Shown piece after piece: positions 36,465 through 49,379 of a stretch of 64,000 nucleotides of DNA. How positions within the stretch are numbered: the stretch's first letter is position 1; the number at the start of each line of letters is the position of its first letter. Below the pieces are notes generated by a model that saw only the letters and a program-made list of their open reading frames with translations, made no database searches and had not been told where the DNA came from. Both the position numbers and the translations under genes were made by a program. The DNA is from Cavia porcellus (Eukaryota > Chordata > Mammalia > Rodentia > Caviidae), in the NCBI RefSeq assembly GCF_034190915.1, contig NW_026947507.1, positions 16,502,501-16,566,500 of the forward strand. The letters run 5' to 3'.

Positions 36465-36641
36465 ATGAAAACTGAATAATTTTTCTTTCCTGGGCAGAGA
36501 AGTAATGAGGGTTAAGTTGTTTTAGCTATATTGATTATTTCAGAAAAAAAGAATGAATCATCATTTTAAAAAATAACTGGATATTGTGCTATTTAAAATT
36601 TATCATCTTAGATTTCCTTGTTTAATACACAAAACTACATT
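36465..36641 (+). repeat. 177-bp duplicated segment, copy 1
   Basis: It is repeated in direct orientation at 37971-38147 with about four substitutions and one single-base indel. It starts 'atgaaaactgaataattttt' and ends 'aatacacaaaactacatt'. It contains an acceptor-like 'tttttctttcctgggcag', but no open frame follows. Confidence 0.9.
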
Positions 36642-36644
36642 GTG

Positions 36645-37965
36645 GGGCTTGAATGCATTTTTTTGTCTGTTTATTTTAAGTGTCTCTTTTAGAAAATACA
36701 AGTTCTCAAAATATTCCAAGTGTTACTTGAGTTATTCCATTCTCTGATTTGGGGAGAATTCAAAATGACATTGAACAAATCTTGGTATATGGGAATCATA
36801 AAAGTATCCACTTATTTTTAATGTATCTGGGTGCATTCAAAATAAAATCTTTAGCATTCAAAATGCATAATGATGAGAATTCATTCATCTCTCAGTCCCA
36901 AATGATGATTTCAATTAGTGAGCAAAACTTTTGATAGCCCAAGGATTTTTAAAAATTCTAAAGAGATTTATTAGGCAGCAATTTAAAAGTGCACACTCAA
37001 AGAAAAAGAAAAAGAGTACAGCCCCTTAATAAAGAGATGCCCATTATTTGCTGGTCCTGAGAATAATTAGGTTTCTCTTGTGGAAACTGAAACCTCAGGA
37101 AAAGGTAGCCCACCTCTCTAAAAACATTGTCCCATTTTAAAGATAGGAGTCCAGATTTTTTCTATACAATAAATAAATTAAGTATTTTTTGAACTTTTTC
37201 AACTTGTACTTTAATTGTAGGATCAGATTTCTGCTGCCCAATTATTTTTAATAAGTCAATTCTTGGATTTATAGCATTCTTGAAGAATTTTGAGTATGAT
37301 GGGTATGGAAATAAATGGGCCCAAGTGAACCAAAGGCTGATATGAATAGCCATGGGTAACTTCAGTTTGGTTCCCAAAATTGCATCTTTTTCTAGTACAT
37401 GTTTCCAATACATAAAGATTAAATTCATCACATACATACATCTTAATTCTTGTTTTTATCCCGTTCTGCATTCCTCCGTCTTCTCTCCAATTCTTGGTAA
37501 CTGACTTAAGAATTTTTAAATTTAGACAATGTTAATTTGGCCACTATATACAAATATAATAAGTTATATCTTTGAAAAGTATGATCTTTGATGTAATTAA
37601 CTAAAAGTAATATAATGTACAAATCTTAAACTAAGAGTTTCAAACATGAGCCCAATTTAAAGCAAACCTTTATAATTTAATAAATATATCAGAGAATTGT
37701 ATGTGATGACTATATTTCTGCAAGTGTTTATACTCCACCTGGTTTAGAGTTTCTGAATATTTTACCTTAAAATATTAAAGATAACTTAATTAGAAAAATA
37801 TTCCAGTTTGCAAAAAAGTCATAATTTAAATTAATGAATCAAAATGCAACTGACCTTTATTCTATAAATTATGAATTCATGAATAACCATTGCTGTGGTT
37901 CCTGGTCATTTAAAAAGCACAGAAAAAAACCACTATGGGAAAATAAGATCACTAACAGATTGTTT
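36645..37965. other. Non-coding stretch between the duplicated segments
   Basis: AT-rich. Opposing and overlapping open frames at 37162-37471 match nothing recognised. Confidence 0.5.
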
Positions 37966-37970
37966 TGAGA

Positions 37971-38147
37971 ATGAAAACTGAATAATTTTTCTTTCCTGGG
38001 CAGAGAAGTACTGAGGGTTAAGTTGTTTTAGCTATATAGATTATTTCAGAAAAAAGAATGAATCATCATTTTAAAAAATAACTTGATATTGTGCTACTTA
38101 AAATTTATCATCTTAGATTTCCTTGTTTAATACACAAAACTACATTT
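37971..38147 (+). repeat. 177-bp duplicated segment, copy 2
   Basis: Direct copy of 36465-36641, about 97% identical by hand comparison. The flanks differ immediately on both sides; no poly(A) or terminal duplication marks it as a retrocopy. Confidence 0.9.
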
Positions 38148-38149
38148 GT

Positions 38150-38857
38150 GTATTCCAGCCAAGGAATGTTTCTATTCAAAATGTGATACTGAAAAATCTG
38201 TTACATTCCCAGGCATCTGCCATAATACACAGTTAACTACTCATTGAAAGTTGTAACTAACCAACCAATGACCTAAATTGTATCCAAAAGGTTACAATGA
38301 GTGGTCTCCCTCAAAAATGTCACTTTCAACCTCACAAAAAGAAGTGTGGAACTCTTCTCCAGTAACATGCTTCACTATTCATAAGTTTCTGAAACTCTTT
38401 GTGTTTAATTTTCTAATCACATTCTCTAGTCTCAAAAGAGGTGAGAAACATATTATGTATAACCGTATAGGAAGAATCTATTTTTCTAGGAATGATTTGT
38501 TTTTATTACTTGCAATATACTAATTATATATTATTAATAATGATCATGCACATTAGTCCTTAAAACATGAGGACAACAATCATTTATTTATTGACTAGCA
38601 CGGACATATTTGTACAAATTAGAAACTCACTATGTATTCCTCAAAGGAAATAATGAATAAGAAATGCCAGTCAGTAAGAAATGCCAGTCTTAATCCCCCG
38701 CTGTTGGTTTGTCAGGCTTGTAGTATAGTGTTCTTAGGCTTTTGATGGAAAAGTGATAGTGAATGGAGAAATTATTAGAGAACTTTCGGGGACTCGGCTA
38801 CCAAGATTAACAGGGATTTCTCAGTTTCACACAGTCATGAGAGCTAAAAGAATATCT

Positions 38858-38893
<36 letters not shown>

Positions 38894-41585
38894 GCTAGCT
38901 AGCTAGCTATCTAGTTCAGGACAGTAGTGTCACACAAATCTAGGCTGGGTTTTCAAACAGCTGAAAAAATCTAACACCTTTCCGACATTCTCATCACTGT
39001 GTCCACTTCCAAATCACTGAACCCCTTGTTTACATAAAATGTGTATCTGCTCCATAAGTATACTAAAAATGTTGCCCTCTGTTGACTCTTTTAATCTAGG
39101 AACTCGTGAGGGTAGTATTGGACAATTTTGTGGCAGTTATTCTGGCTGCTGCAAAATCTGAAATACAATGAGTTACTGTAGATTCTTTTCCTTTCACATA
39201 AGAGCTATGAAGTAAGCTTTTTAAGCATCCCTTAACTAACATATACATTTCTTCAAGGCGTGAACATCACTTCATCCTAATTGGTATTGTTTCCTTTCAT
39301 GGTTGGCACTCTCTGGCTTCTTGACTCATGGATTGTTTGAGAAGCAGATGTAAGAAAAGGGCTTTAAACTGTTTCAGCAGAGGAGAGACAGGTAGTAAAG
39401 CTAAAATACAAAGTTAATTAGACACTAATTCTGGAAGAGCAGATAACTTTCTGACTTTATTGGTAACTTCAAAGTAGTTTGGGAGATGGTAAAATTCCCT
39501 TTGAACAGCAAAGTAAAACAACAATATAAATTCCATTTTAATAATTATTTTTGCTTAAAAATAGTTCTCACTTTACGAGACAGGGAGATGCAGAACAAAC
39601 AGTAAGAATAGTAAGCTTCCAATTATGTTTAATACAGGAAATATGAAGTTGGGCTAACTCAAAGGATCAGTGGAGATGTGCGTATCTTTGTTCAGGTATT
39701 TTTGAGCTGACCTTGAGTTTCAGGCATATCTCAGTACAGTGTGGTCTGCCCCACAACCCCATTCCCATTCCTGTCCATCCAGCTGATTTGCCTTCACTTA
39801 CTATGCAGCAAGGAAAGAAAGAGAGACAGTCACATTACTCCCTAAATGAAAGGCATTTGCAAACCTTTTTGGAACATATACAAAAATCTCCCTTTGCCAT
39901 TATTCAGCCAAAGTCTTGTTTATTTTGTCCATGACAGCTCTTTCAAATGAACTTATTATTTTTGTTTGTGAGACAGAAACTTCTTAGCTTTTTTTAAGTT
40001 AAAATGAAAAGACTAACAGGAATTGGAGTAAAAGTCATTCTTCATTGCCAACACCATGAATGTTATATCATTTGAACATCTATCTCTATGTCAGAAGACT
40101 TATGAGAGGTTTGCCCTTTACAAATAAAAAATTCAAAATATAATTTTCCATTGTAAAATGCATATTCTAGGGAATACAAATTGTAAAAATATATTATTGC
40201 TTAAACTGGCAAAAATATTCTAAAGAAGTGCATGATCAGAAAACACTCACAGTCCTTGTGTTGTTTTTGTGAAAATCTGGTGCTGCTTTTATTCATCCTG
40301 CTATCTCCACTGTCAGACTTGAATCTAAACCATAAATGTCCTCCAAGAACTAAAAGGAGACTCATCCCCTCTTGGAGCGTTCATGAATTTATTTCCACTT
40401 AAGGAAATTTTATTCTTGCTTTGAGTCTTTTAATTTTATCCATGACATGTAACACTGGCATACATTTCTTGCAGATTTGTTTCAGTCTTTTAAAAATATA
40501 ATAATATTCAAAAGCAGTCAGCTGCACAGTATTTTAGGCATATATGTTTAAATACCCAAATTAAGTTTTATAAAGGGTAGTCTCACCCAATATATATATT
40601 TGGATATCGTTGCATGAAATTGTATATATTTCACTTTTGGTTTGGCGGATCTGTCCTCCTTCCTAGACAAGAATAATCCTAGTAACTTTTGAAAGCTAGC
40701 TCAAAGCTTTTGATTCCTACATGTAAAGTGTCACTGTGCCCCTTAAGCAATACTAGCTCTGTTTATCTTTACTACACTATGCATTCTGTATTGTTCTGAT
40801 CTGCTGTCTGTCTACCTGTCAGTTACAATTGATTTCTTCCAAAAAAGGATCATTTATTTATTTCTGAATACTGAGTAGCAAAGATAGTGTTCAACACAAG
40901 TTTGTAGAAGAATATGCTTGATATTGTAGAGTCATATGTGATGCTTCCTACCTTTAATTGTTAGTTTTAAAGACAGTTGCAGATAGAAAGGATCACTAAT
41001 CTCTGGCCTCCTTTTTAGAAATGTTAAGTATTCAATTCAATTAAATTCAAGGCACACATGTTGCCAAGTCTAGGACAACAGGAGTAGAAAAGAACTGAAG
41101 GGATCTGTTTCAAATCATTAGTGATATTATTAGTTAGCTTTTGAAATGTTGCTACTTTAAATTGCTCTAAATATTCTCATGAAAATTTTTCACATCTTTC
41201 CTTTGATCTGTAAGAATGCTTTATTTTCCCCACATGGAGGACAATGAATATTTTGCACCTCAAAAAGAATTCACATGCAAAGAATGAGGTTAATATAGAA
41301 TACATGTCTAAGGACAGGAAACCTAGAAGGGTGTGTTGTGGTACTCAGTCAGTTGTATTATATCTTTAAGAGAGAATGCTAATGGTTGGTAATAATATTT
41401 TTAAAATTTATAAACAAATGATATTGATACTTTGAGACATGCACACATTCCACCAAGTTATTATGATACAAAAAATTCCATAAATCCAAAATTATGATAG
41501 GAAATTAATTCTTTTGTTGGTTTAATTCACTGTAGATTTTCTATGTAAAATTCAATAATCATTACAATTCTCACTTGACAAAATA
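38150..41585. other. Non-coding stretch with a compound microsatellite
   Basis: A compound (ATCT)n-(AGCT)n microsatellite occupies about 38852-38915. A 15-bp tandem copy of 'taagaaatgccagtc' lies at 38658 and 38675. Nothing else recognised. Confidence 0.6.
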
Positions 41586-41589
41586 TTTG

Positions 41590-41790
41590 AAGAGTGTTTC
41601 ACAAAATGTGTTCTCTGGGCCAGCAGTAACATTGTCCTTTAGGGATGTGTTAGAAATACACAACCTCAGACCTCTCAGGTACTCACTCACCTAGTCAAAA
41701 ACTCAGGGACCTGTGCAGAACAATCCATGCTTATGAACCCTACTTTATGACATCAATAGGCATTAAAATTTGAGACCTACTGCTTTAATT
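41590..41790 (+). mobile_element. MER5-like hAT-Charlie remnant
   Basis: 'gtttcacaaaatgtgttctc', 'tgggccagcagtaacattgt', 'tgttagaaatacacaacctc', 'cagaacaatccatgcttatg' and the terminal 'tttgagacctactgct' follow the order of a MER5A-type element. Confidence 0.6.
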
Positions 41791-41799
41791 TTATGAAAA

Positions 41800-42930
41800 T
41801 CTGAATACCTGTTAGCACATGTTCTTAAAAAAAATTTTTTTTGGAAAAAGAAGAGAACACTTTAATCTCTGTTGTAAACTTTCAATCTTAGGATATTTAT
41901 AGCTCTTTCCTATTTCATGGTTCTCACTTTCCACATATGTCTACAAGGTCTTGAAAGACAGGAATTATTTTGTGCTCATTTTTGTGTAGTTGGCATTTGA
42001 GTCTCATCATCACTATTTAAGTTTGAAATAACCCTGCTGAAACATATTTTGACTTGTAGGATTATGTGTCTTCAATCTAAATGATTCCTCACCAGATGGC
42101 ACTAATTTTTGGGGGTTTTTTTTTGCAAGATGAGCCTGTTTTGCTAATGCTTCCCCTAGCTGTGTGATTTGAGAAGGAAGAAAGCATAAGTAGGTCCATA
42201 GTGCTAAGTGACCTCGAGTATGTGTGAAATAAAACAGAATTCATGAAAATCCAATACCAAGAATCTCAAATTGTGAGCTATCAATCAAGCTCCTTTATTT
42301 TTAGTTATTATTATTTTTCATTCAACTTTGTCTAGAAACTCTTCAGTATTTATGATATTCTTCTTTCTTGCTTTATTTTCATTAGTGTGTCTTTGCCATG
42401 CATTGTGACTGCACTCAAATATATCAAATATAACCAATATATAGAATCATTTGTACATCTGTTATAGGGTACTACTTGTAGGATACTATTTTTCAATCTT
42501 ACTAGTACTTTCCAGATGTAAAGTCAAATGAATAAATGAGTAAACTGATGGAGATACACTACTCCGTAGCCTCTATCATTATTATTATAATAAAAGTTTG
42601 ACTTTGTAGCATTTTATTGATAAATTATGAATTACAGAGGCTACATTTTAAAGAAATACAAAGCCCCAAGTACATTACATATTTAGGACAAAGAACTAAA
42701 AATAATGAAATAAAAACTAAATAGACAATTTTAGTATGATGATTACTTGGTGAGATTGAGTTTAAATTGTAAACCACAAATATTTTTGTCCTATTCATTG
42801 AGGACTTTTAGCTAAACTTTTGATTCATGACATCCAAATAAATCCTTTCATTTCTGATTTTGTTACATTTCTTGTCCTATCCATGAGATATTTTGAATGT
42901 TTCCTCTATATATTTTTAATCTAAATTCTG
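41800..42930. other. Non-coding AT-rich stretch
   Basis: No gene recognised. A short T run near 42117-42124 and a weak (TG)n tract from 42930 precede the next SINE. Confidence 0.5.
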
Positions 42931-42964
42931 CTGTGTGTATGCGTGTTTGTGCTGTGTGTGTGTG

Positions 42965-43050
42965 CGCACTGACGGCACTGGCCATCAAAACTAGGGCCTT
43001 ATGAGGCTGAGAACCCTTTGTACTCTGAGCTCCATTCCCAAATCCTAAGT
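42965..43050 (-). mobile_element. Old ID-type SINE
   Basis: The reverse complement reads GGGAATGGAGCTCAGAGTAC, then 'cctcataaggccctagtttt' and a decayed B box. This corresponds to an ID core of the 'aaggccctgggttcgatcc' kind, older than the five young copies. Confidence 0.6.
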
Positions 43051-43394
43051 TCTGCTTTTTCTAAGACATCTGCATGCTTACTGGCTTCTACCCTGAGAGA
43101 TTTTCTACAGAATGTGTGAGGGCAGTACAACCCTAAGGAATGTGTTCGTGGGCCTCATGTCAGAGGCAAAGAAACTTGGCTAGACCATTAGAAGTCCATT
43201 TATTCCCTACTCCACAAAAAATAATTCTTGTAATTAAAATGCTTAATGTAATATAAACTAAACAATTTTCTTTATGGAGGAATAGTTTTTAGCATAGAGT
43301 TCTAAATATCCAAATTTTAACTGCTGAAAACCTTGCAGAGAGTCCCCACTCTGAAAGCTACTTAAAGTTATATAATCTACTAAGTTTATTTTTT

Positions 43395-43525
43395 AAAAAA
43401 ATATAATTAGGGATAATAATATAAAGTTCTTAATGTCTTTTAAGAGGATTAAATGAATTTATATGTTTTAAGCAATGAGTATATTATCTCATGCTCAAAA
43501 GCACTCAGTTAATACTCTGTAGAAG
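43395..43525 (+). repeat. MIR SINE fragment
   Basis: 'ataattagggataataatat', 'aagaggattaaatgaattta' and 'gcactcagttaatactctgt' follow the 3' half of MIR. Confidence 0.55.
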
Positions 43526-43529
43526 AACA

Positions 43530-46500
43530 AATTGGCTTTCATTTTCACCTACAGGGACTGCAGGTTACAAGAGAGCAGGTTAAGTGTAGCATAGTTCCGT
43601 TTTACAAGACATATGGGATCATGCTAATGAAAGACAAAATGAGGTTTCAAGTCTGGGCATGTCAAGCTAACTTAACAGGAAAGATGGGAGACAAGGATGG
43701 CATTTGGTTTCTTACTTCAGTGACAGTTCAAATCAGCTGATGTTTGTAGAATGCAGCAAAGTTTAAAATGGTTCCAGACAGTCTGAACGCATCATGAGAG
43801 GGGCACATTCCCGTGACTTTATCTCGAAGGAAAAACTAACCACAAGGGGCTTTGTTTCTGGTTTTAGAAAACTCACAAAGGGAGAATAATCCACAGATGT
43901 CTAATTATTGTGATTTTCTTCATTAATATGTACACAAAAGATCCTCAGATTTCATTAAATATGATTCTATAAGCTTGAATTAAATTCACGATATTTCACA
44001 TCTTTGCTGTTAAAATCATTAATATTCAAAAAGCTAAATTCTGAATCTGACTTACTTGAAGAATGATTTATGTATTTATGTAAAAAGAACATATACTATG
44101 TTCTTTTTCAGATAAAGTCATGGTTCCATTTCTTCCCTACAATGATCTTTCAGAAGATGTTCTTTGTTTAGGTCAAGAGGTAGGTAATGAGGTAGACCGT
44201 GTTGTGTAAATTTCTTGGGGAAATTCTTCATTATCTGAGAAGTTGTCATGGAGTCTGGGATCTATGAAAGTAATATTGTAAAATAAATAGTTTTAAAATG
44301 ATAAGAATATATCAGCTGTTAAATAGTATCTATATATAAGACAGAAGAAGTAAAATTTCCCTCTGCTGTTGATGATATGGAAGCCCAATACAAAAATAGA
44401 TTATTATTAAAATGTGTTATTTAATATAATTCCTTAAATTTAGGAATCCTTAAAAACAAAGGAAAGTATGTAAATTTCCCAAAATTTCTAACATAATCCC
44501 TCAAATTTTAATAAAAATGATAAAAGTAGAATGCTGATACATAGTTTATCATTATATTTTACAAAAAAATAAAGTTACTTTTTATAATCTAGAAAATCCA
44601 TCTTAGTATTTAGCTTTTACAAAACCTTGATACTTCTCTTTTAAAAAATTGTCAGTGATGAAAAGCTTTTTGCTATGGATACAATATTTTTTAAGCCTAC
44701 ATTTCAAAACGGTGTTTCCTACAGGAGAAATCAAATAGTCTCATGCTTCACACTATTTCAAGTTTCTGATTTTCAGCAAATACATTCAAGTGACTTTATT
44801 TGCAACCCCAGGACACCAATAACTCCCTAAAAAGTTTATGCTCAGAGTGATGTATGCACACTAATCTCTCACTATTTATCTTAATTGGTTCTATCTCCTC
44901 CTGGTACTGGCATAGATCTGTTGCCATAGAGATAGATTTAAGGTGCCAGGCGAAGAAGTGAGTTTACTCTCTTTGCATTACTTTTGTAACATATCACTGT
45001 TATTAGAAAAGAATTAAATTAATTATGTTGGCCAAATAACATATGACATCCTGGTACCTTAGGGAAAAATTTAATCTAGTAATTTTGCTGACAAAGCTCA
45101 CAGCAGTCTATAGGGCATGACATGATTCCTTTTTTTCTAAGTAAAATAATAATTCCAAATACAGATAATACATTTGATAACTCAAATTCTAAAAAAAAAA
45201 AAAAAATCAATATTCTCTAAGTTAATAACATCAGCTCCTATGATACAAACTTTCTCAGAAGTCTTCATCAGTGTATAATTTTAGGGACAGTTTTGTATGA
45301 AGAGCTTAGGAGACAGGACGGTGGGCATGGCAGCGGGCTTTCTCTCCCTCCCTCAACTCGGAGGTTCCTCATGGTTCAAGCAAGAACCTGAAGGCTGTGG
45401 TCAGAACTGCACATAAACATTTTTATGCAGAAGGTTGTGTTTATTAATGTACTTGGCACACAGTGTGGATACACAGTGTGTTTACTGAATCAGTAGGGAG
45501 AAGCACGAATAACCGCAGGAAACTGTCCAGTTTGAGGATGAGACAGTGAATGAATCGCCCACATAAACTGCAACCAAGAAGAGCCACAGTCTGTCAACAA
45601 GGATGTTAGAAAACTTATCTCAGAACTCTAAGCACCATCATAACAGCCTATCATCCTAAATATGCAGGGAAATTACTCAGGGGATAGTTCAGGGCATGGC
45701 TTAGAGATTATTTTCTCATGATTTATGAGGACAAAATCTCTAGTTGGCATTCTATGCATTGAAGATTCTTGTAAATAATAATAAATAACAAAATAAATTC
45801 TTATGATTAAATAAGTGACAAGGAAATCTCATTTCCTTCACTAAAAAATATTTAAATAAAGCTCGCTCTTTTCCCTCAGATACACTTAATATACTAGAAA
45901 TCTGCCATTTCCCCACATAGGATTAATTTAGTAATGCCCTCTACATTTATTTTGTCACACCCTCTGCATTTATTTTTATTTTCCTAGATAGTTAGTTATG
46001 TGAAATGATGTTTTCATCACAACAATATTGGCTACTTCTCCAGTGTGTAAAAAATAAAATCAGCCAGTGAAAGGCTGTGATTGTGTTTCTTTAAATCACT
46101 ATGATAGGATCATTGCATTTGGCAATGATGAAATAAACAATCAGTTGCTTTTATCGTTTGCTAGAAAAAGTAATATCTTTAAATGGGTGCATAGTGTAGT
46201 TAAGGCATTAAATGATGTGCTGTAAAACATACTCTGCCTGCCCTTTATTTCTGCCATATTTTGTGTTTCCTGGGGTTGATGCATAGTATAATTTGATGGT
46301 TACTATTGACTCATTTGGTTCTAGCAACTAAATCATGAGATTTATGGAGTTGAGGCTTGAAAATTACTGTTTGGGAAGCTACATTTAAAATTCAAGCAGA
46401 AAGGTGTTCAAACAAACATGGGCTAGTAGTGTAGAGTTTTTCTTATACTTATATTGTACTTTAAAGGGACCATGTTAGAAGTTGTATCAAAGTGAAAGTC

Positions 46501-46700
46501 AAACAAGGACTTGGTTTTGTAGAACAGGAGAGAAGAGAAAAGCAGTTTCTGATGAGTAGCTTCCTGATAAATTGTTCTAACAGTTCTCTGGCTTGTGGGG
46601 TGGTCTCTTAATGTGTTTTTGTTTTTACCTAATTCTAAAGTACTAAAAAGTAAATAAAAACAAATGTTGACAGACCACAGCAAAGGGTAAGCTTGAGGCA
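43530..46700. other. Non-coding stretch, mostly unique-looking
   Basis: A 15-nt A run lies at about 45192-45206. A more GC-balanced segment at 45300-45600 holds no frame or splice pattern that I can support. Confidence 0.5.
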
Positions 46701-46704
46701 TTTT

Positions 46705-47090
46705 TAGGTAAATGGATGCACCTCAAGATCTAATCTAAAGTGAAATAAATCAGATACATAAATTTAAGTGTCACATTGCTTATCTTGTGTGAGAAACCTT
46801 AATATAAATAAGGTGTAAAATGGAGGTTAGGCATCAGGAAGTAGGAAGAACCTTTTCAATTTGGGAAAGGAACAAACATGGTGGGTGGTGACAAGAAAAG
46901 AGATTTAAAGAAAAAAAGGAATAAATGAAAAGAGCTTTTATAAGTGCAAAGAGGGACAAGATTAGGAGGAAGGGCAGGGAAAAGGGGTAAGGAAAAAAGA
47001 ATTATGATGTGTTATGTACATATACAAATCCCCTGTAATGAATGTGATTATTATGTAAGGCAAATATGTACCACTAAAAAAACCGAAAAT
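46705..47090 (+). mobile_element. L1 3' end fragment (ORF2 C-terminus and 3' UTR)
   Basis: 'taaatggatgcacctcaaga' and 'aagtgaaataaatcagatac' recall the last L1 ORF2 codons. A G/A-rich 3' UTR follows ('aggaagggcagggaaaaggg'), then 'catatacaaatcccctgtaa' and an A-rich end. The frame is broken. This 3' end is quite unlike that of the 5.2-8.4 kb element, which makes the contrast useful. Confidence 0.6.
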
Positions 47091-47099
47091 TTCCACAGC

Positions 47100-47880
47100 T
47101 GAAATTTGAGGAAAATAAAATGCAGGAGGGAGGGAGGTGGCAACCCTTGAGTAGCACTGTAAGATTCATATACAAAGATCCTTTCTGAGTTCTCATGGAA
47201 TAATTCCCCTTAGTTGCCTATTCAAAGAAGAGGGGATAGTTTCAAGACTGGAGAAATGATCACCATCTACATCATAGAAATAGCCCCAGAATTTTTTAGT
47301 AATCTGATCCTTGCTTTTCTATCATAACATGTCAGTCCTTCCAACTTCACCAGTTATAATAAGAAATATAATCTGACCCATAAATGAATGAATAAATTGG
47401 TTTTTGACCATGTGAAAGGGACTTGGAGTGGATGGCATTCCTGTAACAGGAGTTACACTGCTTGATTTCCTACATCCCCCTATTGTAGTTTTCCTTCTTG
47501 CAGTTAATAAAGGGACTCTCTTACTGTACAGATGATTAATGTCTACTCTGACTTCATGCAGTGTCTATTTGTTTTTAATCCTAGTATTCCTACCCTGATT
47601 TCTCCAAGTTTTGAGTGTATTCTACTTTTTAATTTATGAGTGTAGGCATGTAGAGAGGAAACAAAAATAAAGTGCTTTACAACTCTACTGTTGGAATGAA
47701 ATAGAGCTAAATATCTAAGAATATGCCAAAGAAGCACACACATTAAATTACTGGTGTATCAAAAACACTGACACATTTAAGATTATACATAACAGTTAAG
47801 ACTACACTAGAAATATGAATGAAAAACTGAAGCATAGTGTTAACTCCACAAAATACTGGAAGGTAATATAACATAATAAA
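47100..47880. other. Non-coding stretch, nothing recognised
   Basis: AT-rich; a 66-codon minus-strand frame at 47543-47743 matches nothing. Confidence 0.5.
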
Positions 47881-47884
47881 ATGA

Positions 47885-48130
47885 ATTTTAAAAAAATGAA
47901 AAGATTATAGGAATTCAAAACAATAGCTTATCAACAATGGTTATCATGATACACCCCGTTATCTTCAAAATAGCTGTCCATAACATCAGACACAGTAAAA
48001 TCTAAAAAAAAAAAAAAAAAAAACAGAATAAAACCAAACCTAACAAAATAATGAACATAATACAGTAATTTAAGATAATAGGAGATGAACAGTAGTTATC
48101 ACTTTCAGTTTTTAGACATTTCCTCACCTA
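47885..48130 (-). mobile_element. Fragment related to the 3' region of the ORF2-less L1 derivative
   Basis: 'atcaacaatggttatcatga' at about 47931 matches 'atcaacaatggttaccataa' at 5708. The next words also correspond ('acaccccgttatcttcaaaa' against 'gcctcccgctatctctaata', then 'aacagaataaaaccaaacc'). A second, weaker unit anchor follows near 48090 ('gatgaacagtagttatcact'). An A run at 48004-48023 is an internal expansion. Confidence 0.6.
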
Positions 48131-48829
48131 CCACTTTCATACCTTATTGTGCTTTTGGGATCCCACAACTAAGGTAGAATGGCTTTGATAAAATTCTTCC
48201 ATAAGCAAGGATAATGAGAACCTTGAGGAACTGAGCTGCCACAGTACAAAATCTAAACAGAGGTAAGTTTAAATATGGTGCTGGGACCTTTTCTATGTGA
48301 ACTAAATTATTAATACTTTGAATAATTGGTTATATGTGTTCTTTACTCAAATAGACTAAAGATGTCCTACAAGGTCCAGTGGCTCCTGTTCTCACATCAG
48401 AACTTTCAGTCACTCTTATTTGTCTGTCTCAAGTCCCATTGTGTTGGATGCCTTGCCTGAAATTATGACATTGGCTGAAAGCTGGAGGACTCTCCATATC
48501 CTCTGCAAACTGATAAGAATGTATATGGTAGATATCTGTTTGTTTAACTGCTATAGAAAGAAATTATCTGTTGGGCACCATGAAAAAGAAATGAGCATGA
48601 ATGTTCTAATGGTAGATGATGTTTGTATACTGTAGCCAATACTTATCAGCGTGAACAAAACACGAGCACATGATCCTAAGAATATTTCAACCAGGACTTC
48701 ATCTGAAATTCAAGGACGGTAGTTACACAACTTAAATTTTATGTTATGTGAATTATACCTCGATACAATTGTTATAAAAAGAGTAAAATTAATTTCAAAA
48801 AAGGTATGTTTTAATTGACATTCATTTTT

Positions 48830-49045
48830 CATTTTCTGTTTTTCTGATTTTTTCCTTGTTCTTGGGATTGATCCTAGGGCCTTTGAACTAAGATACAACT
48901 GCAATTGTCTTTATTTTTTTATTTTTAGGTAGCTTTTAACTAAGTCACTAACTTTCCCAATTGGAGCTTTATCTTGCAATCTTTGTTCTTTAGATTCCCA
49001 GAGTTCTGAGATTACAGTCTTGTGCCACTATGCTTGGCTTTATGA
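48830..49045 (-). mobile_element. Diverged B1 + ID dimeric SINE
   Basis: On the plus strand an inverted ID half ('gattgatcctagggcctttg', 48864-48900) is followed by a T-rich linker. An inverted B1 half comes next ('agagttctgagattacagtc', 'gtgccactatgcttggc', to 49040). Confidence 0.65.
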
Positions 49046-49331
49046 ATGTTTTAAAGACAGACAATACAATACATATGCAAATTATTCATAGTATATATAA
49101 AGTGTAAATTCTTAAAATATTTTTATTAACCAAGTTACCAGAAACTTCAGTGACTACTGTTGATTAACATATAGATACTGTATGTTGATGTACGTATAGA
49201 TAACTCTCATCTTTATATGCAAATTACCCAGCCCTACAGTCAGGCTAAAACATTTAACTGCAATTTATAATGATGACTGGAGAAGTATAGTAAAATGTCA
49301 TTATAATTATGACATGCATATATACTTAAAG

Positions 49332-49374
<43 letters not shown>
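49332..49374. repeat. (TA)n microsatellite
   Basis: Pure TA dinucleotide run of about 43 bp. Confidence 0.97.
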
Positions 49375-49377
<3 letters not shown>

Positions 49378-49379
49378 GG

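Noticed and set aside
36480..36510. Acceptor-like splice site in the 177-bp duplication
   Set aside because: No open frame or donor partner follows; pyrimidine tracts of this kind are frequent in AT-rich DNA.
45300..45600. Possible host exon in a GC-balanced segment
   Set aside because: No frame of useful length with flanking acceptor and donor, and no recognised protein similarity.
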